This document shows, in pieces, positions 17,425-26,819 of a DNA stretch of 64,000 nucleotides. The stretch lies in contig JAEDDG010000007.1 of NCBI GenBank assembly GCA_016293865.1, positions 12,965-76,964 on the forward strand, written 5' to 3'. This DNA is from Oscillospiraceae bacterium. Lineage in GTDB: Bacteria > Bacillota > Clostridia > Oscillospirales > Oscillospiraceae. How positions within the stretch are numbered: position 1 is the first letter of the stretch; the number at the start of each line of letters is the position of its first letter. The position numbers were made by a program, and so were the translations under genes. A model generated the notes under the pieces. It was given only the letters and a program-made list of their open reading frames with translations. It was not told the DNA's origin and did not search any database.

Positions 17425-19848
17425 CTATTGCCGGATAGACGGTCCGGCACCTTCGCTGCGCCGGACGGCAGGCATTGCGGCAGCCTCCTGCTCTTTTTCC
17501 CGTCTTGTGTTGAAATCGATCGCCACATCCAGGATTTTATCCACATGATCTGTGGTGATGAAGTTCAGCGCGCGCCGCACATCCTGATCGATTTCCTCCA
17601 GATCCGCCGCGTTGTCCGCGGGAAGAATCACCGTCCGCACTCCGTTGCGCAGCGCGGCCATCGTCTTCTCCTTCAGCCCGCCGATGGGCAGGATACGGCC
17701 ATTCAGCGTGATCTCTCCGGTCATGGCAATATCGCGCCGTACCGGGCATCTGGTCAGCGCAGAGACAACGGCTACCGTAATGGTGATGCCGGCAGATGGT
17801 CCGTCCTTCGGCACCGCGCCCTCCGGGAAGTGGATGTGGATGTCCTTCGTTTTATAAAAATCACGGTCAATGCCCAGCTTGTCTGCACGGCTGCGGATAT
17901 AGGAAACAGCTGCATGCGCAGACTCCTTCATCACGTCGCCCAGATTGCCGGTCAGTTCAAGCTTTCCGCTTCCCTCAAGAACATTGACCTCGACCTCAAG
18001 TATTTCACCGCCGGCTGAGGTCCAGGCAAGGCCCTTCACAATACCGATCTCATCCTTGTGCGCCAGTCTGTCGGGCTTGAATCTGCGCGGCCCAAGCAGC
18101 CGTTCCAGATCATCCAGACGGACGGAAACGGATTTCGCCTCTCCGCCGGCAATCTGCACGGCAGCTTTTCTGCACAGCGCGCCGATCTCCCGCTCCAGCT
18201 GCCGGACGCCGGATTCTCTTGTATAACCGTCGATTACACCGCGGATTGCCTCCGGCCCGATTTTGAACTGACCGGCGGACAGGCCGTGCTTTCTGCGCTG
18301 CTTGCGGATCAGGTAGTTCTGGGCGATGTGCAGCTTTTCCTCGTCCGTATAGCTGGAAAGTTCAATGACTTCCATTCTGTCCAGGAGCGGCCGCGGAATT
18401 GTGTCCACAGTATTGGCAGTCGTAATAAAGAATACATTTGAAAGGTCAAACGGAACCTCAAGAAAATGGTCGCGGAATGTGGAATTCTGCTCCGGATCCA
18501 GCGCCTCCAGCAGCGCCGATGCCGGGTCTCCCCGGAAATCATTGCCCAGCTTGTCGATTTCATCCAGCAGCAGCAGCGGATTGTTTGCGCCTGCCTGATT
18601 GACAGCGGTGATAATCCGGCCCGGCATAGCGCCCACATAGGTCTTTCTGTGTCCGCGGATCTCCGCCTCATCATGTACGCCGCCCAGAGACACCCGCGCA
18701 AGCCTGCGGTTTGTTGCTCTGGCAATGCTGATGGCCACAGACGTTTTGCCCACACCCGGCGGTCCCACAAGGCAGAGAATGGCGCCCTTCATATCCGGTG
18801 CAAGCTTGCGGACTGCCAGCTGCTCAATCACGCGCTCTTTCACTTTTTCAAGGCCGAAATGATCCTCATCCAGGATCTTCCGTGCTGTTTTGATATTCAG
18901 GCGCTCCTTTGTCGCGGTATGCCAGGGCAGACCCAGGCACAAATCCAGATAGCTGCGGATCACGGATGCCTCCGCGCTGCCGTAACTCTGTCTTCCCAGC
19001 CGCTCCGCCTCCTTGAACAGGTGGGCCTGCGTCTCCTCCGGAAGCTTCAGCGCGGCAATCCGGTCATGGTACTCCTCAGCCTCGGATTGCACGTCGTCCT
19101 CGCCGAGTTCGCCGCGGATGACCCGCAGCTGCTCGCGCAGCACGTTTTCCTTCTGGATCTCCGACAGCTGTTCGTGGAGCTTGTCGTTGATTTCGTGTTC
19201 TATGGTCAGCACCTGCACCTCACGCGAAAGAATGCGGCTCAGTTTTTTCAGGCGCTTGAGCGCATCAAGCGTTTCCAGGATCTCCTGCTTTTCCGTATAT
19301 TTCAGACCGGAATTCTGCGCAATATAATCGGCCACGTAGCTGGGGTCCGTGCTGAGTGTCAGGCCCACAAGGGTCTCCGGCACGCTGGCGCCGGATGCAG
19401 ATACATACGCATTGTATACGCTGAGCACCTGACGCAAAAGCGCCTCCGTCCTCGTCTTTCCCGCGCTGACCGGCGGGATATCCAGCGCACGCACCACGGC
19501 AGAGGCCGGCTCTGCGCCGCCGTTATATGAAATCATCTGCGCGCGGCAGCAGCCCTCCACCATCACACGCATGCAGTTATTCGGCATACGCAGGAACTGA
19601 CGGATTGTGCAGATCGTCCCGACCCCATACAGGTCGTCCCTCTCCGGATATTCCTTCAGAATGTCGCGCTGGGCCACCAGAAAAATACGCCTGTCCGCCT
19701 CAGCAGCGGCGTTCAGGGCCGCAATGGACGCAGTTCTTTCCACATCAAAATTTATAATCATTTCCGGGAACACAGTGATCCCGCGCAGGGCCATCACCGG
19801 CAGGGTTTCGTCCGGAAAAACAGATTCATTTTTGCTTTGTTCGCTCAT
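17425..19848 (-). CDS. lon: ATP-dependent protease Lon (LonA)
   Basis: Lon degrades damaged and regulatory proteins in the cytoplasm. The 807 residues contain the N-terminal substrate domain (MALRGITVFPEMIINFDVER), an AAA+ domain with Walker A GPPGVGKTS (about residue 360) and LLLLDEIDKL, and the serine-lysine protease domain with PKDGPSAGITI (Ser about 684) and GLKEK (Lys about 725). The ATG at 19848 follows AAGGAG by seven bases; a longer frame to 19926 crosses the hairpin behind clpX. The C-terminal 25 residues are unusually proline-poor and variable, of no known role. Confidence 0.96.
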   Translation of the reverse strand: MSEQSKNESVFPDETLPVMALRGITVFPEMIINFDVERTASIAALNAAAEADRRIFLVAQRDILKEYPERDDLYGVGTICTIRQFLRMPNNCMRVMVEGCCRAQMISYNGGAEPASAVVRALDIPPVSAGKTRTEALLRQVLSVYNAYVSASGASVPETLVGLTLSTDPSYVADYIAQNSGLKYTEKQEILETLDALKRLKKLSRILSREVQVLTIEHEINDKLHEQLSEIQKENVLREQLRVIRGELGEDDVQSEAEEYHDRIAALKLPEETQAHLFKEAERLGRQSYGSAEASVIRSYLDLCLGLPWHTATKERLNIKTARKILDEDHFGLEKVKERVIEQLAVRKLAPDMKGAILCLVGPPGVGKTSVAISIARATNRRLARVSLGGVHDEAEIRGHRKTYVGAMPGRIITAVNQAGANNPLLLLDEIDKLGNDFRGDPASALLEALDPEQNSTFRDHFLEVPFDLSNVFFITTANTVDTIPRPLLDRMEVIELSSYTDEEKLHIAQNYLIRKQRRKHGLSAGQFKIGPEAIRGVIDGYTRESGVRQLEREIGALCRKAAVQIAGGEAKSVSVRLDDLERLLGPRRFKPDRLAHKDEIGIVKGLAWTSAGGEILEVEVNVLEGSGKLELTGNLGDVMKESAHAAVSYIRSRADKLGIDRDFYKTKDIHIHFPEGAVPKDGPSAGITITVAVVSALTRCPVRRDIAMTGEITLNGRILPIGGLKEKTMAALRNGVRTVILPADNAADLEEIDQDVRRALNFITTDHVDKILDVAIDFNTRREKEQEAAAMPAVRRSEGAGPSIRQ

Positions 19849-19885
19849 ATCTGCACTCCTTTGCAGAGAATTCACAGAATTTTCC

Positions 19886-19911
19886 AAGAGCCGCACAAAT
19901 GTGCGGCTCTT
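19886..19911 (-). terminator. Intercistronic hairpin between clpX and lon
   Basis: AAGAGCCGCAC (19886-19896) and GTGCGGCTCTT (19901-19911) form an 11-base-pair stem with a tetraloop, 11 bases after the clpX stop. No T tract follows on the minus strand, so it looks like an mRNA-stability or attenuation element more than a full terminator. Confidence 0.6.
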
Positions 19912-19922
19912 GCATGTCTGTA

Positions 19923-21197
19923 TCACGCAGTAACGGAATCCGGATCAATCTGCGGCTTCGGCCTGTGCAGGATCCGGGGCTGTGCGCCGTCTTCGACGCA
20001 CTCTTTTGTAATGATAACCTTCCCGATCCGCTCATCGGAAGGGACGTCGTACATAATGCCCTGCATGACCTTTTCCATAATGGAACGCAGGCCGCGGGCG
20101 CCGATCTCCAGCTGAATTGCGCGGTCGGCAATCGCCGCGATGGCTTCATCCGTAAACTCCAGCTCAACACGGTCATAGCTCATCAGCGCCTTGTACTGAC
20201 GCGTCAGCGCGTTTTTCGGCTCCGTCAGAATCCGGATCAGATCCTCGCGCTTCAGACTTGACAGCGTGGACAGGATCGGCAGCCGGCCGATCAGTTCCGG
20301 AATGATACCGAATTTGATCAGATCATGAGGCTGGACATTTTTCAGACACTCGCCCACATCCAGGTCGCTCTTGCTTCTGACTTCCGCACCGAAGCCGATC
20401 TGTTTTTTGTCCTGCCGGCTCTCAATGATTTTTTCCAGGCCGTCAAAGGCGCCGCCGCATATGAAGAGAATGTTTGTCGTATCAATGCTGATAAACTCCT
20501 GATGCGGGTGCTTCCGTCCGCCCTGAGGCGGGACATTGGCCACTGTGCCTTCCAGGATCTTCAGCAGCGCCTGCTGCACACCCTCGCCCGAGACATCACG
20601 GGTGATGGATGTATTCTCGCTTTTGCGGGCGATTTTATCAATCTCATCCACATAGATGATTCCCCGCTGCGCCGCTTCCACGTCAAAATCAGCTGCCTGC
20701 AGAAGGCGCAGGAGAATGTTCTCCACATCGTCGCCCACATAGCCGGCCTCTGTCAGCGTTGTCGCGTCGGCAATGGCAAACGGGACGTTCAGCATGCGCG
20801 CCAGCGTCTGCGCAAAAAGCGTCTTGCCGCTGCCGGTCGGACCGATCAGCAGTATATTGCTCTTCTGTATCTCAGCCTCATTATTCTCGGCAAAATAGAT
20901 CCGCTTGTAATGGTTGTAGACGGCGACTGAAAGCGCAATTTTTGCCTGCTCCTGACCGATGATATACTCATCCAGCACCGCACGCATTTCCGCAGGCCGC
21001 GGCAGGCGCTTAAACTCGATATCCGGCTTTTCAGTCTCAGGCTCTGCAGCCGTCTTGTTGCCCAGAATTTCATTGCACAGTGCAATGCACTCATTGCAGA
21101 TGAATGCGTTCTGGCCGGCAATGATTCTCTCGACCTGACTCTGGCGCTTTCCGCAAAAGCTGCAGCGGATGATCTTGCCATCATCATTTTTCTGCAT
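19923..21197 (-). CDS. clpX: ATP-dependent Clp protease ATP-binding subunit ClpX
   Basis: ClpX unfolds substrates and passes them to ClpP. The N-terminal zinc-binding domain has the four cysteines in CSFCGKRQSQ and FICNECIALC. The AAA+ part shows Walker A GPTGSGKTLFAQ, the Walker B region YVDEIDKIARK and a GYVGDD pore loop. The IGFG loop needed for ClpP docking is present in KKQIGFGAEV. The length, 424 residues, is normal. It lies 27 bases after clpP. Confidence 0.97.
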   Translation of the reverse strand: MQKNDDGKIIRCSFCGKRQSQVERIIAGQNAFICNECIALCNEILGNKTAAEPETEKPDIEFKRLPRPAEMRAVLDEYIIGQEQAKIALSVAVYNHYKRIYFAENNEAEIQKSNILLIGPTGSGKTLFAQTLARMLNVPFAIADATTLTEAGYVGDDVENILLRLLQAADFDVEAAQRGIIYVDEIDKIARKSENTSITRDVSGEGVQQALLKILEGTVANVPPQGGRKHPHQEFISIDTTNILFICGGAFDGLEKIIESRQDKKQIGFGAEVRSKSDLDVGECLKNVQPHDLIKFGIIPELIGRLPILSTLSSLKREDLIRILTEPKNALTRQYKALMSYDRVELEFTDEAIAAIADRAIQLEIGARGLRSIMEKVMQGIMYDVPSDERIGKVIITKECVEDGAQPRILHRPKPQIDPDSVTA

Positions 21198-21224
21198 GGA
21201 AGATATATCCTTTCGCTTGTCTAC

Positions 21225-21806
21225 TCAGCGCTTTGCAATCACGCTGTCAATCAGGCCGAATTCCCTGGCCTCCTGGGCGCTCATGAAGTTGTCGCGCTCA
21301 GTCGCTTCACGAATCACATCCACGGATTTTCCCGTATTCTCAGCCAGGATACGGTTCAGATTGTTCTTAATCCGCAGAATGTTCTCCGCGTGGATGCTGA
21401 TGTCCGTCGCCTGTCCCTGGAAGCCGCCGGAAGGCTGATGAATCATGATTTCGGAATTCGGCAGCGCCAGCCGCTTGCCCTTGGCGCCGGCAGCCAGCAG
21501 GAACGCGCCCATGCTTGCAGCCAGACCCACACAGATTGTGCTGACGTCAGCCTTGATATACTGCATCGTGTCATAAATCGCCATACCGGCCGTCACACTG
21601 CCGCCAGGGCTGTTGATGTAAAACTGAATGTCCTTATCCGGATCCTGCGCTTCCAGATAGAGAAGCTGCGCCACAACCAGACTCGCCGTCGTGTCGTTCA
21701 CTTCTTCGCCCAGGAAAATGATTCTGTCATTCAGAAGACGGGAAAAAATATCATACGAGCGTTCGCCTCTTGACGTCTGCTCAACCACATACGGAACCAA
21801 ACTCAT
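21225..21806 (-). CDS. clpP: ATP-dependent Clp protease proteolytic subunit
   Basis: ClpP is the serine-protease barrel of the Clp system. The start is the ATG at 21806, where MSLVPYVVEQTSRGERSYDI begins the family and AAAGGAG lies 8 bases upstream; the frame to 21920 is an extension without support. The catalytic serine is in GLAASMGAFLL and the histidine in MIHQPSGGFQG. At 193 residues the protein is the standard size. The tig-clpP-clpX order is classic. Confidence 0.97.
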   Translation of the reverse strand: MSLVPYVVEQTSRGERSYDIFSRLLNDRIIFLGEEVNDTTASLVVAQLLYLEAQDPDKDIQFYINSPGGSVTAGMAIYDTMQYIKADVSTICVGLAASMGAFLLAAGAKGKRLALPNSEIMIHQPSGGFQGQATDISIHAENILRIKNNLNRILAENTGKSVDVIREATERDNFMSAQEAREFGLIDSVIAKR

Positions 21807-21891
21807 GCATGCCGCTCCTTTCGTTTCAAATCTCCATTGCATTGCGTATTCGGAATTCCGGTCAATACATGTTATCCAGTCCTGCGCCGGC

Positions 21892-23166
21892 TTATTCAGC
21901 CTCCGCAGAAGAATAAACAAGCTCTTCGGCCTTGTCCAGTTTCAGCTGGCTCTTGATGGAGTCCTCGCCCACAACCTTCTTCAGCTCTTCAACAGGCGTG
22001 GAATACCGCTCAGAAGCAGCCTTATATTCTGCTTCAACCTCGTCTGCCGTAATTTCGAAATCCTCGGTCTCTGCAATTTTCCGCATGGTGACCTCAGTCT
22101 TCAGCTGCTTTTCTGCCACAGGACGCATATAGGTGCGGTAGTTTTCAACCGTCATGCCCATCATCTGCAGGTATTTTTCAAAACTCATGCCCTGTGCGCT
22201 GAGATTGTAGCTGTAATTGGAGATCATGTTGTCGATCTGCTCTTCCACCATGGCGTCGGGGATTTCTGCAGTAACGCCTTCCAGGACCTTGTTCATAACA
22301 GCTTCGCGGAACTCTGCGTTGCTCTCCGCCGTTTTCTGCTTCTCAATGCGCTCGCGGATGCTGGCCTTATACTCGTCCAGCGTATTGAACTCGGAAACAT
22401 CCTTGACGAATTCGTCATCCAGCTCCGGCAGAATGCTCTCGCTGACCTTGTTGACCTTGACGTGGAACACAACCGCCTTGCCTGCGAGACCCTCGTGATA
22501 ATCCTCTGGGAAAGTGATGTCCAGATCCTTCTCCTCGCCGGCAGACATGCCGATAACCTGCTCCTCAAAGCCGGGTACGAACTGATGGAAACCGAGAACC
22601 AGATCAAAGCCCTCGCCCTTGCCGCCGTCAAAGGGCTTGCCGTCCAGGAAGCCTTCAAAATCGATGTTGGCGGTGTCGCCGTCCTGTGCGGCGCGCTCAA
22701 CGGTCTGAACCCGGGCATTGCGCTTGCGGGTGCCTTCAATATCTGCATTCACGTCGTCGTCCGTGACTTCAACGGTCCGCTTCGGCGCCTTGATGCCCTT
22801 GTACTCGCCCAGCGTGACTTCGGGATACAGTGCAATCAGATAAGTCAGGTCAACGGATTTGTCATCCTGAATTTTGAAATCGGAAACGGAAGGACGGCCG
22901 ACGATCTGCAGATCGCCGCTCTCGATGGCGCAGCTGATGCCCTGGGGATACAGCGCTTCAATCGCGTCTTCATAAAAAACTTCCTTGCCGTACATGCTCT
23001 CTATAATTCTGCGGGGAACGTGGCCCTTGCGGAAACCGGGTACCGCCAGTTTGCTCTTGTTTTTAAGGTAAGCGCCGTTGACAGCCTTGTCAAACTCTTC
23101 CTCTGTAAAATTGATGACCAGATCAGCTGTGTTCTTCTCTTTTTTTTCAATGCTCTTTACGTTCAC
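21892..23166 (-). CDS. tig: Trigger factor
   Basis: Trigger factor is the ribosome-bound chaperone and prolyl isomerase that first meets nascent chains. The 424 residues contain the ribosome-binding GFRKGHVPRRIIE signature (about residues 44-56), a central FKBP domain (about 150-235) and a helical C-terminal arm. Translation starts at GTG 23166-23164, after AGGAGG with an 8-base gap. It begins the proteostasis operon tig-clpP-clpX-lon-engB. Confidence 0.97.
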   Translation of the reverse strand: MNVKSIEKKEKNTADLVINFTEEEFDKAVNGAYLKNKSKLAVPGFRKGHVPRRIIESMYGKEVFYEDAIEALYPQGISCAIESGDLQIVGRPSVSDFKIQDDKSVDLTYLIALYPEVTLGEYKGIKAPKRTVEVTDDDVNADIEGTRKRNARVQTVERAAQDGDTANIDFEGFLDGKPFDGGKGEGFDLVLGFHQFVPGFEEQVIGMSAGEEKDLDITFPEDYHEGLAGKAVVFHVKVNKVSESILPELDDEFVKDVSEFNTLDEYKASIRERIEKQKTAESNAEFREAVMNKVLEGVTAEIPDAMVEEQIDNMISNYSYNLSAQGMSFEKYLQMMGMTVENYRTYMRPVAEKQLKTEVTMRKIAETEDFEITADEVEAEYKAASERYSTPVEELKKVVGEDSIKSQLKLDKAEELVYSSAEAE

Positions 23167-23225
23167 TTGTTTGGCCTCCTGTTATTCCATTCGCGCTTAA
23201 TTCTGCGCAAAAACATGCGCATTAG

Positions 23226-23254
23226 AATATATCACAAGTCTGGTATGAATGCAA
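23226..23254 (-). promoter_or_regulatory. Promoter of tig-clpP-clpX-lon
   Basis: Minus-strand TTGCAT (23254-23249) and TATATT (23231-23226) are separated by 17 bases, about 60 bases before the GTG start of tig. Confidence 0.7.
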
Positions 23255-23289
23255 TTATTTCTTAAAAATTTAACAATTTTTCCCGTTTT

Positions 23290-24006
23290 CTAAAGATCAG
23301 GCGACAGATTTCGCGGATTTTCGTCAATTTTCACAGGTTTGAATCCGACATAGTCCGCCGAGACCATCCGAAAGCCGATGCCCTTGTACCCGCCCTGCAC
23401 CGCACAGCGCAGTCCCGGCCCGTGAATATGCCCGTAAAAACACCGGCGCACGCCGTAGGCGTTCAGAAGATCCAGCATTTCCCGGCACTCATAATCCTTA
23501 TAAACCGGCGGATAATGGAGAAAACAGATGCGCTCCGCACAGTCCCCCGCCGCTTTCAGCGACGTCTCCAGACGCATCAGCTCCCGCTGCATGATTTTTT
23601 TGTCGTGCCCGTCCCCCTTTTCCTCTTCATAAAACCAGCCGCGCGTCCCGCATATGGCAATTTCCCCCACACGGAAGGCGTTGTTGTTGAGGAAATCTAT
23701 GGTTGTCAGCCCATGCTCTGCGCACATGTGCCTGGCTTTGGAGGCAGTTGTCCACCAGTAATCATGATTCCCCTTGAGGATAATTTTTCTGCCGCCCAGA
23801 CGGTCAATAAACTTAAAATCCTCCACGCTTTCCTGAAGAGACATTCCCCAGGAGATATCCCCGCAGATGACGCACACATCCTCAGGCTGCAGAGCGGAAA
23901 AACCGTCGATGATTTTATTTTCATAATTTTCCCACGCGGCCCCGAATACATGCATGGGCTTGTCAGAGCCGATGGACAGATGCAGATCACCAATTGCATA
24001 AAGCAT
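23290..24006 (-). CDS. Metallophosphoesterase
   Basis: The protein of 238 residues has the calcineurin-type phosphoesterase motifs YAIGDLHLSI (metal ligands D and H), CGDISWG, KGNHDYWW and a late GHIHGPG. The family acts on varied phosphate esters, and the substrate here is unknown. The ATG at 24006 follows an AGGAG by about ten bases. The longer frame to 24066 runs into the divergent promoter region and lacks similarity. It is transcribed away from the DUF1540 gene. Confidence 0.86.
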   Translation of the reverse strand: MLYAIGDLHLSIGSDKPMHVFGAAWENYENKIIDGFSALQPEDVCVICGDISWGMSLQESVEDFKFIDRLGGRKIILKGNHDYWWTTASKARHMCAEHGLTTIDFLNNNAFRVGEIAICGTRGWFYEEEKGDGHDKKIMQRELMRLETSLKAAGDCAERICFLHYPPVYKDYECREMLDLLNAYGVRRCFYGHIHGPGLRCAVQGGYKGIGFRMVSADYVGFKPVKIDENPRNLSPDL

Positions 24007-24086
24007 ATTTTTCAATCTCCTGCACAAGAATAATGGACGGTGTCCGGTAAAAACTATAGATGACACCAGGAAAGGGAGAACTGAAC

Positions 24087-24260
24087 ATGAGTCTTTTCAA
24101 AGAAAACGACCAGCTGTGCGGCGTTGGCTGCGGCGTGGTCCACTGCAAGTACCACGGCGAAGGCAACTGCTGCTGCGCAGACAGCATCAACGTCGAATCC
24201 CGCAGCGCCACCAAGAAGGGCGAGACTTTCTGTTCCACCTTCTGCGCAAAGGACGAGTAA
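24087..24260 (+). CDS. DUF1540 domain small cysteine-rich protein
   Basis: A 57-residue protein with eight cysteines in the pattern CGVGC-C-NCCC-CSTFC; the DUF1540 core is VVHCKYHGEGNCCCADSINV. The family is found in spore-forming Firmicutes, probably as a small metal-binding protein, but its function is not established. The ATG at 24087 lies 8 bases after AGGGAG; an in-frame ATG at 24060 has no ribosome-binding site. It is an isolated plus-strand gene facing thrC across a shared terminator. Confidence 0.85.
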   Translation: MSLFKENDQLCGVGCGVVHCKYHGEGNCCCADSINVESRSATKKGETFCSTFCAKDE

Positions 24261-24271
24261 GGCGCAATTTC

Positions 24272-24309
24272 AAGAAACCACCGGCAAGCCATGCTTCCGG
24301 TGGTTTCTT
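24272..24309. terminator. Bidirectional terminator between DUF1540 gene and thrC
   Basis: AAGAAACCACCGG (24272-24284) and CCGGTGGTTTCTT (24297-24309) form a 13-base-pair stem between two convergent genes. Short A/T tracts flank both sides. Confidence 0.8.
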
Positions 24310-24318
24310 ACATAAGTT

Positions 24319-25803
24319 TTAACGCAGGAATTCTTCCACGACGGACAGCATGGCGTCTTTTTCCGTAAAATCAGTAAAACGCACACGCTTATTCTTCAGT
24401 GCGACCAACGGCGCCGGCGCCGGTTTTCCGCTGACCGTCTGCAGGCGGTCGATCAGCTCCAGACCCTGCGCGCCGCCGGAATCACCCAGCGCATCCAGCA
24501 CGCTGTCGCAGAACTTATACGGACTTGCAGTGGAAACCACAACAGCCTGTGTATCGTCTCCGGTCTCGGCGCGGTAAGCGCGCAGAACATGACAGCCAAC
24601 GGCAGTATGCGTATCCATCAGATAGCCGTGTTCATCGAAAACGCGGCGGATTTCCTCTTTCGTCTCGCTGTCCGTGCAGCTGCCGGCCGAAAACAGCGCG
24701 TCCATCTGCGCCTTCAGCTGCGGCGCAACTTCATATTTCCCGGTTTCCGCAAGCTGACGCATGTACCCCGCGACCAGGCGGTCGTCGCCGCCGGAAATCT
24801 CAAACAGAAGCCGCTCCAGATTGCTGGAAATCAGAATATCCATCGACGGGGAAATGGTGGTGTGGAAACTGCGGTTTTTATTATACACGCCTGTGCTGAA
24901 AAATTCAGTCAGAACATCGTTGCAGTTGGACGCACAAATCAGCTTTTTGACCGGAAGGCCCATGCGCTTTGCATAATATCCGGCCAGAATATCGCCGAAA
25001 TTGCCGGTAGGCACGCAGAAATTCACAGCGTCCCCGTTCTGAATTCTCCCTGCGGACACAAGATCACAGTAAGCAGAAATGTAATAGACCACCTGCGGCA
25101 GCAGACGTCCCCAGTTGATGGAATTTGCAGAAGACAGGAACCAGCCTTTCTCCGCCAGGCGCTGCCGGAATGCGGCATCGCTGAAAATTTTCTTCACGCC
25201 GCTCTGCGCATCGTCAAAATTGCCGAGCACGGAACACACGCCGACGTTTTCTCCGTCCTGGGATGTCATCTGCAGCTTCTGGATATCTGATACACCGTCG
25301 CGGGGATAGAAAACCATAATTTTTGTCCGGTCCACATCCCTGAAGCCTTCCAGAGCGGCTTTGCCCGTGTCGCCGGACGTAGCGACCAGAATGCAGACCT
25401 TTTTCTCCTCGCCGTTTTTAATCAGCGAAGCGGTCAGCAGATGCGGCAGGATCTGCAGCGCCATATCCTTGAAGGCACAGGTCGGCCCGTGCCAGAGTTC
25501 AAGAAAGCTTGTGTTCTCATCAAGCGCCGCAACCGGCGCTACTGCCGGCGTATCAAAATTTGTGCCGTAGGCTTTTGCACACAGCTCCGTCAGTTCCGCC
25601 TCGGAAAAGTCCTCCAGGAAGAGCCCCATCACATAAACCGCGCGCTGCTGATAGGTCATACCCGTCAGCTTCTCAATGGCGCCGGCGGGCAGCGCAGGAA
25701 CAGATTCCGGCACAAACAGGCCGCCGTCCCTGGACAGGCCGCAGGCAATTGCCTGCGCCGAAGTCAGGCGAATGGAGCTGTCTCTTGTACTTAAATAACG
25801 CAT
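24319..25803 (-). CDS. thrC: Threonine synthase
   Basis: ThrC converts O-phosphohomoserine to threonine with PLP. The sequence has the family start MRYLSTRD, the PLP lysine in WHGPTCAFKDMALQ (about K108) and the long clostridial/proteobacterial type of C-terminus; 494 residues in all. I take ATG 25803, ten bases after AAGGAAG. No other threonine gene is near. It is the last gene of the rplS-lepB-ylqF-rnhB-yraN run. Confidence 0.94.
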   Translation of the reverse strand: MRYLSTRDSSIRLTSAQAIACGLSRDGGLFVPESVPALPAGAIEKLTGMTYQQRAVYVMGLFLEDFSEAELTELCAKAYGTNFDTPAVAPVAALDENTSFLELWHGPTCAFKDMALQILPHLLTASLIKNGEEKKVCILVATSGDTGKAALEGFRDVDRTKIMVFYPRDGVSDIQKLQMTSQDGENVGVCSVLGNFDDAQSGVKKIFSDAAFRQRLAEKGWFLSSANSINWGRLLPQVVYYISAYCDLVSAGRIQNGDAVNFCVPTGNFGDILAGYYAKRMGLPVKKLICASNCNDVLTEFFSTGVYNKNRSFHTTISPSMDILISSNLERLLFEISGGDDRLVAGYMRQLAETGKYEVAPQLKAQMDALFSAGSCTDSETKEEIRRVFDEHGYLMDTHTAVGCHVLRAYRAETGDDTQAVVVSTASPYKFCDSVLDALGDSGGAQGLELIDRLQTVSGKPAPAPLVALKNKRVRFTDFTEKDAMLSVVEEFLR

Positions 25804-25829
25804 TGCTGAATTCTTCCTTTCAATCTTTG

Positions 25830-26195
25830 TCATTCCGGGCGGAACGCGTCCTCAATATGGTTCAGCTCTGTTTTTCCTCCCGGTCCGTCCGGCGCGCAGA
25901 CTTCAATGACATCAAACCTGGGCTGCTTTTCTGTCTCGTTCTCCGTCAGCCACATCATCGCCGTGCGGATCAGTCTTTGCTGCTTGACAGCAGTCACATA
26001 TTCCATCGGGCGGATATAGTCCCCTCTTCTGCGCAGCTTAACCTCTGCAAAAACCACATATTGTTTGTTTTCCGCAATCAGATCTATTTCACCGAAGCGG
26101 CAGGAATACCCCATCGCGGTAATCCTGTAGCCGTGCTTTCTCAAATAATCCGCGGCGGTCTGTTCGCCCCACCGCCCGAGCAGCTTCGTGTTCAT
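25830..26195 (-). CDS. YraN family (UPF0102) endonuclease-like protein
   Basis: A 121-residue restriction-endonuclease-fold protein. The YraN core is visible: LGRWGEQTAADYLRKHGYRI, the catalytic GEIDLIAEN and the VFAEVKLRRR block (E-x-K). The family is linked to DNA processing or repair but has no firm role. Its place directly after rnhB is the usual one. Confidence 0.92.
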   Translation of the reverse strand: MNTKLLGRWGEQTAADYLRKHGYRITAMGYSCRFGEIDLIAENKQYVVFAEVKLRRRGDYIRPMEYVTAVKQQRLIRTAMMWLTENETEKQPRFDVIEVCAPDGPGGKTELNHIEDAFRPE

Positions 26196-26204
26196 CCCGG
26201 CGCC

Positions 26205-26819
26205 TCAGTGCATCTTCCGCAGAAACGTCCTGCGGTGAACCGGAGACGGTCCGCATGCCCGCAGCGCCTCGTAATGGGCTTTCGTACCGTAGCCCTTATG
26301 CTTTTCAAAGCCATACTGCGGATATGTTTCAGCCAGGGCGCACATACAGCGGTCACGGCTGACCTTTGCCAGTATGGACGCCGCCGCGATGGCCGCGCTG
26401 CGGCCGTCCCCGCCCACAAAGCAGCGCGCAGGAAAGCGGATGCCGGAGACGGTATTGCCGTCCACCAGAGCCAGTTCAATCTCTCTGTTCAGCTGCTCAA
26501 TGGCTCTGTTCATGGCCAAAAATGTCGCATTGAGAATATTCAGCGTGTCGATTTCCTCTGCAGACGCGCTGGCAATACCATAGGATACGGCATTTTCCGT
26601 GATTTCATCATAAAGCGCCGCCCGCCTTTTTTCGCTGAGTTTTTTGGAATCGTCCAGTTCCGGCGGGCAGTAGCCCTCCGGCAGAATGACCGCAGCCGCA
26701 TAGACCGGCCCTGCCAGGGGGCCGCGTCCGGCTTCATCCACACCGCAGAACACCTGAAATCCTTCGCTGCGGATTTCTCTGTCCAGCTGCAGAAGATCAA
26801 TTCTTTCCCGGTTCTTCAA
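26205..26819 (-). CDS. rnhB: Ribonuclease HII
   Basis: RNase HII removes ribonucleotides from DNA-RNA hybrids. The catalytic motif GVDEAGRGPLAGPVYAAAVIL gives the first two acidic residues, and DDSKKLSEKRR, ALVDGN and AAASILAKVSRD follow. I choose the TTG at 26819-26817, eight bases after GGAGG, giving 204 residues and a 23-base overlap with ylqF. The ATG at 26855 is a weaker alternative. Confidence 0.92.
   Translation of the reverse strand: MKNRERIDLLQLDREIRSEGFQVFCGVDEAGRGPLAGPVYAAAVILPEGYCPPELDDSKKLSEKRRAALYDEITENAVSYGIASASAEEIDTLNILNATFLAMNRAIEQLNREIELALVDGNTVSGIRFPARCFVGGDGRSAAIAAASILAKVSRDRCMCALAETYPQYGFEKHKGYGTKAHYEALRACGPSPVHRRTFLRKMH

Noticed and set aside
21691..23265. A 524-codon plus-strand frame opposite tig
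   Set aside because: Fully antisense to trigger factor, no recognisable domain, explained by base composition.
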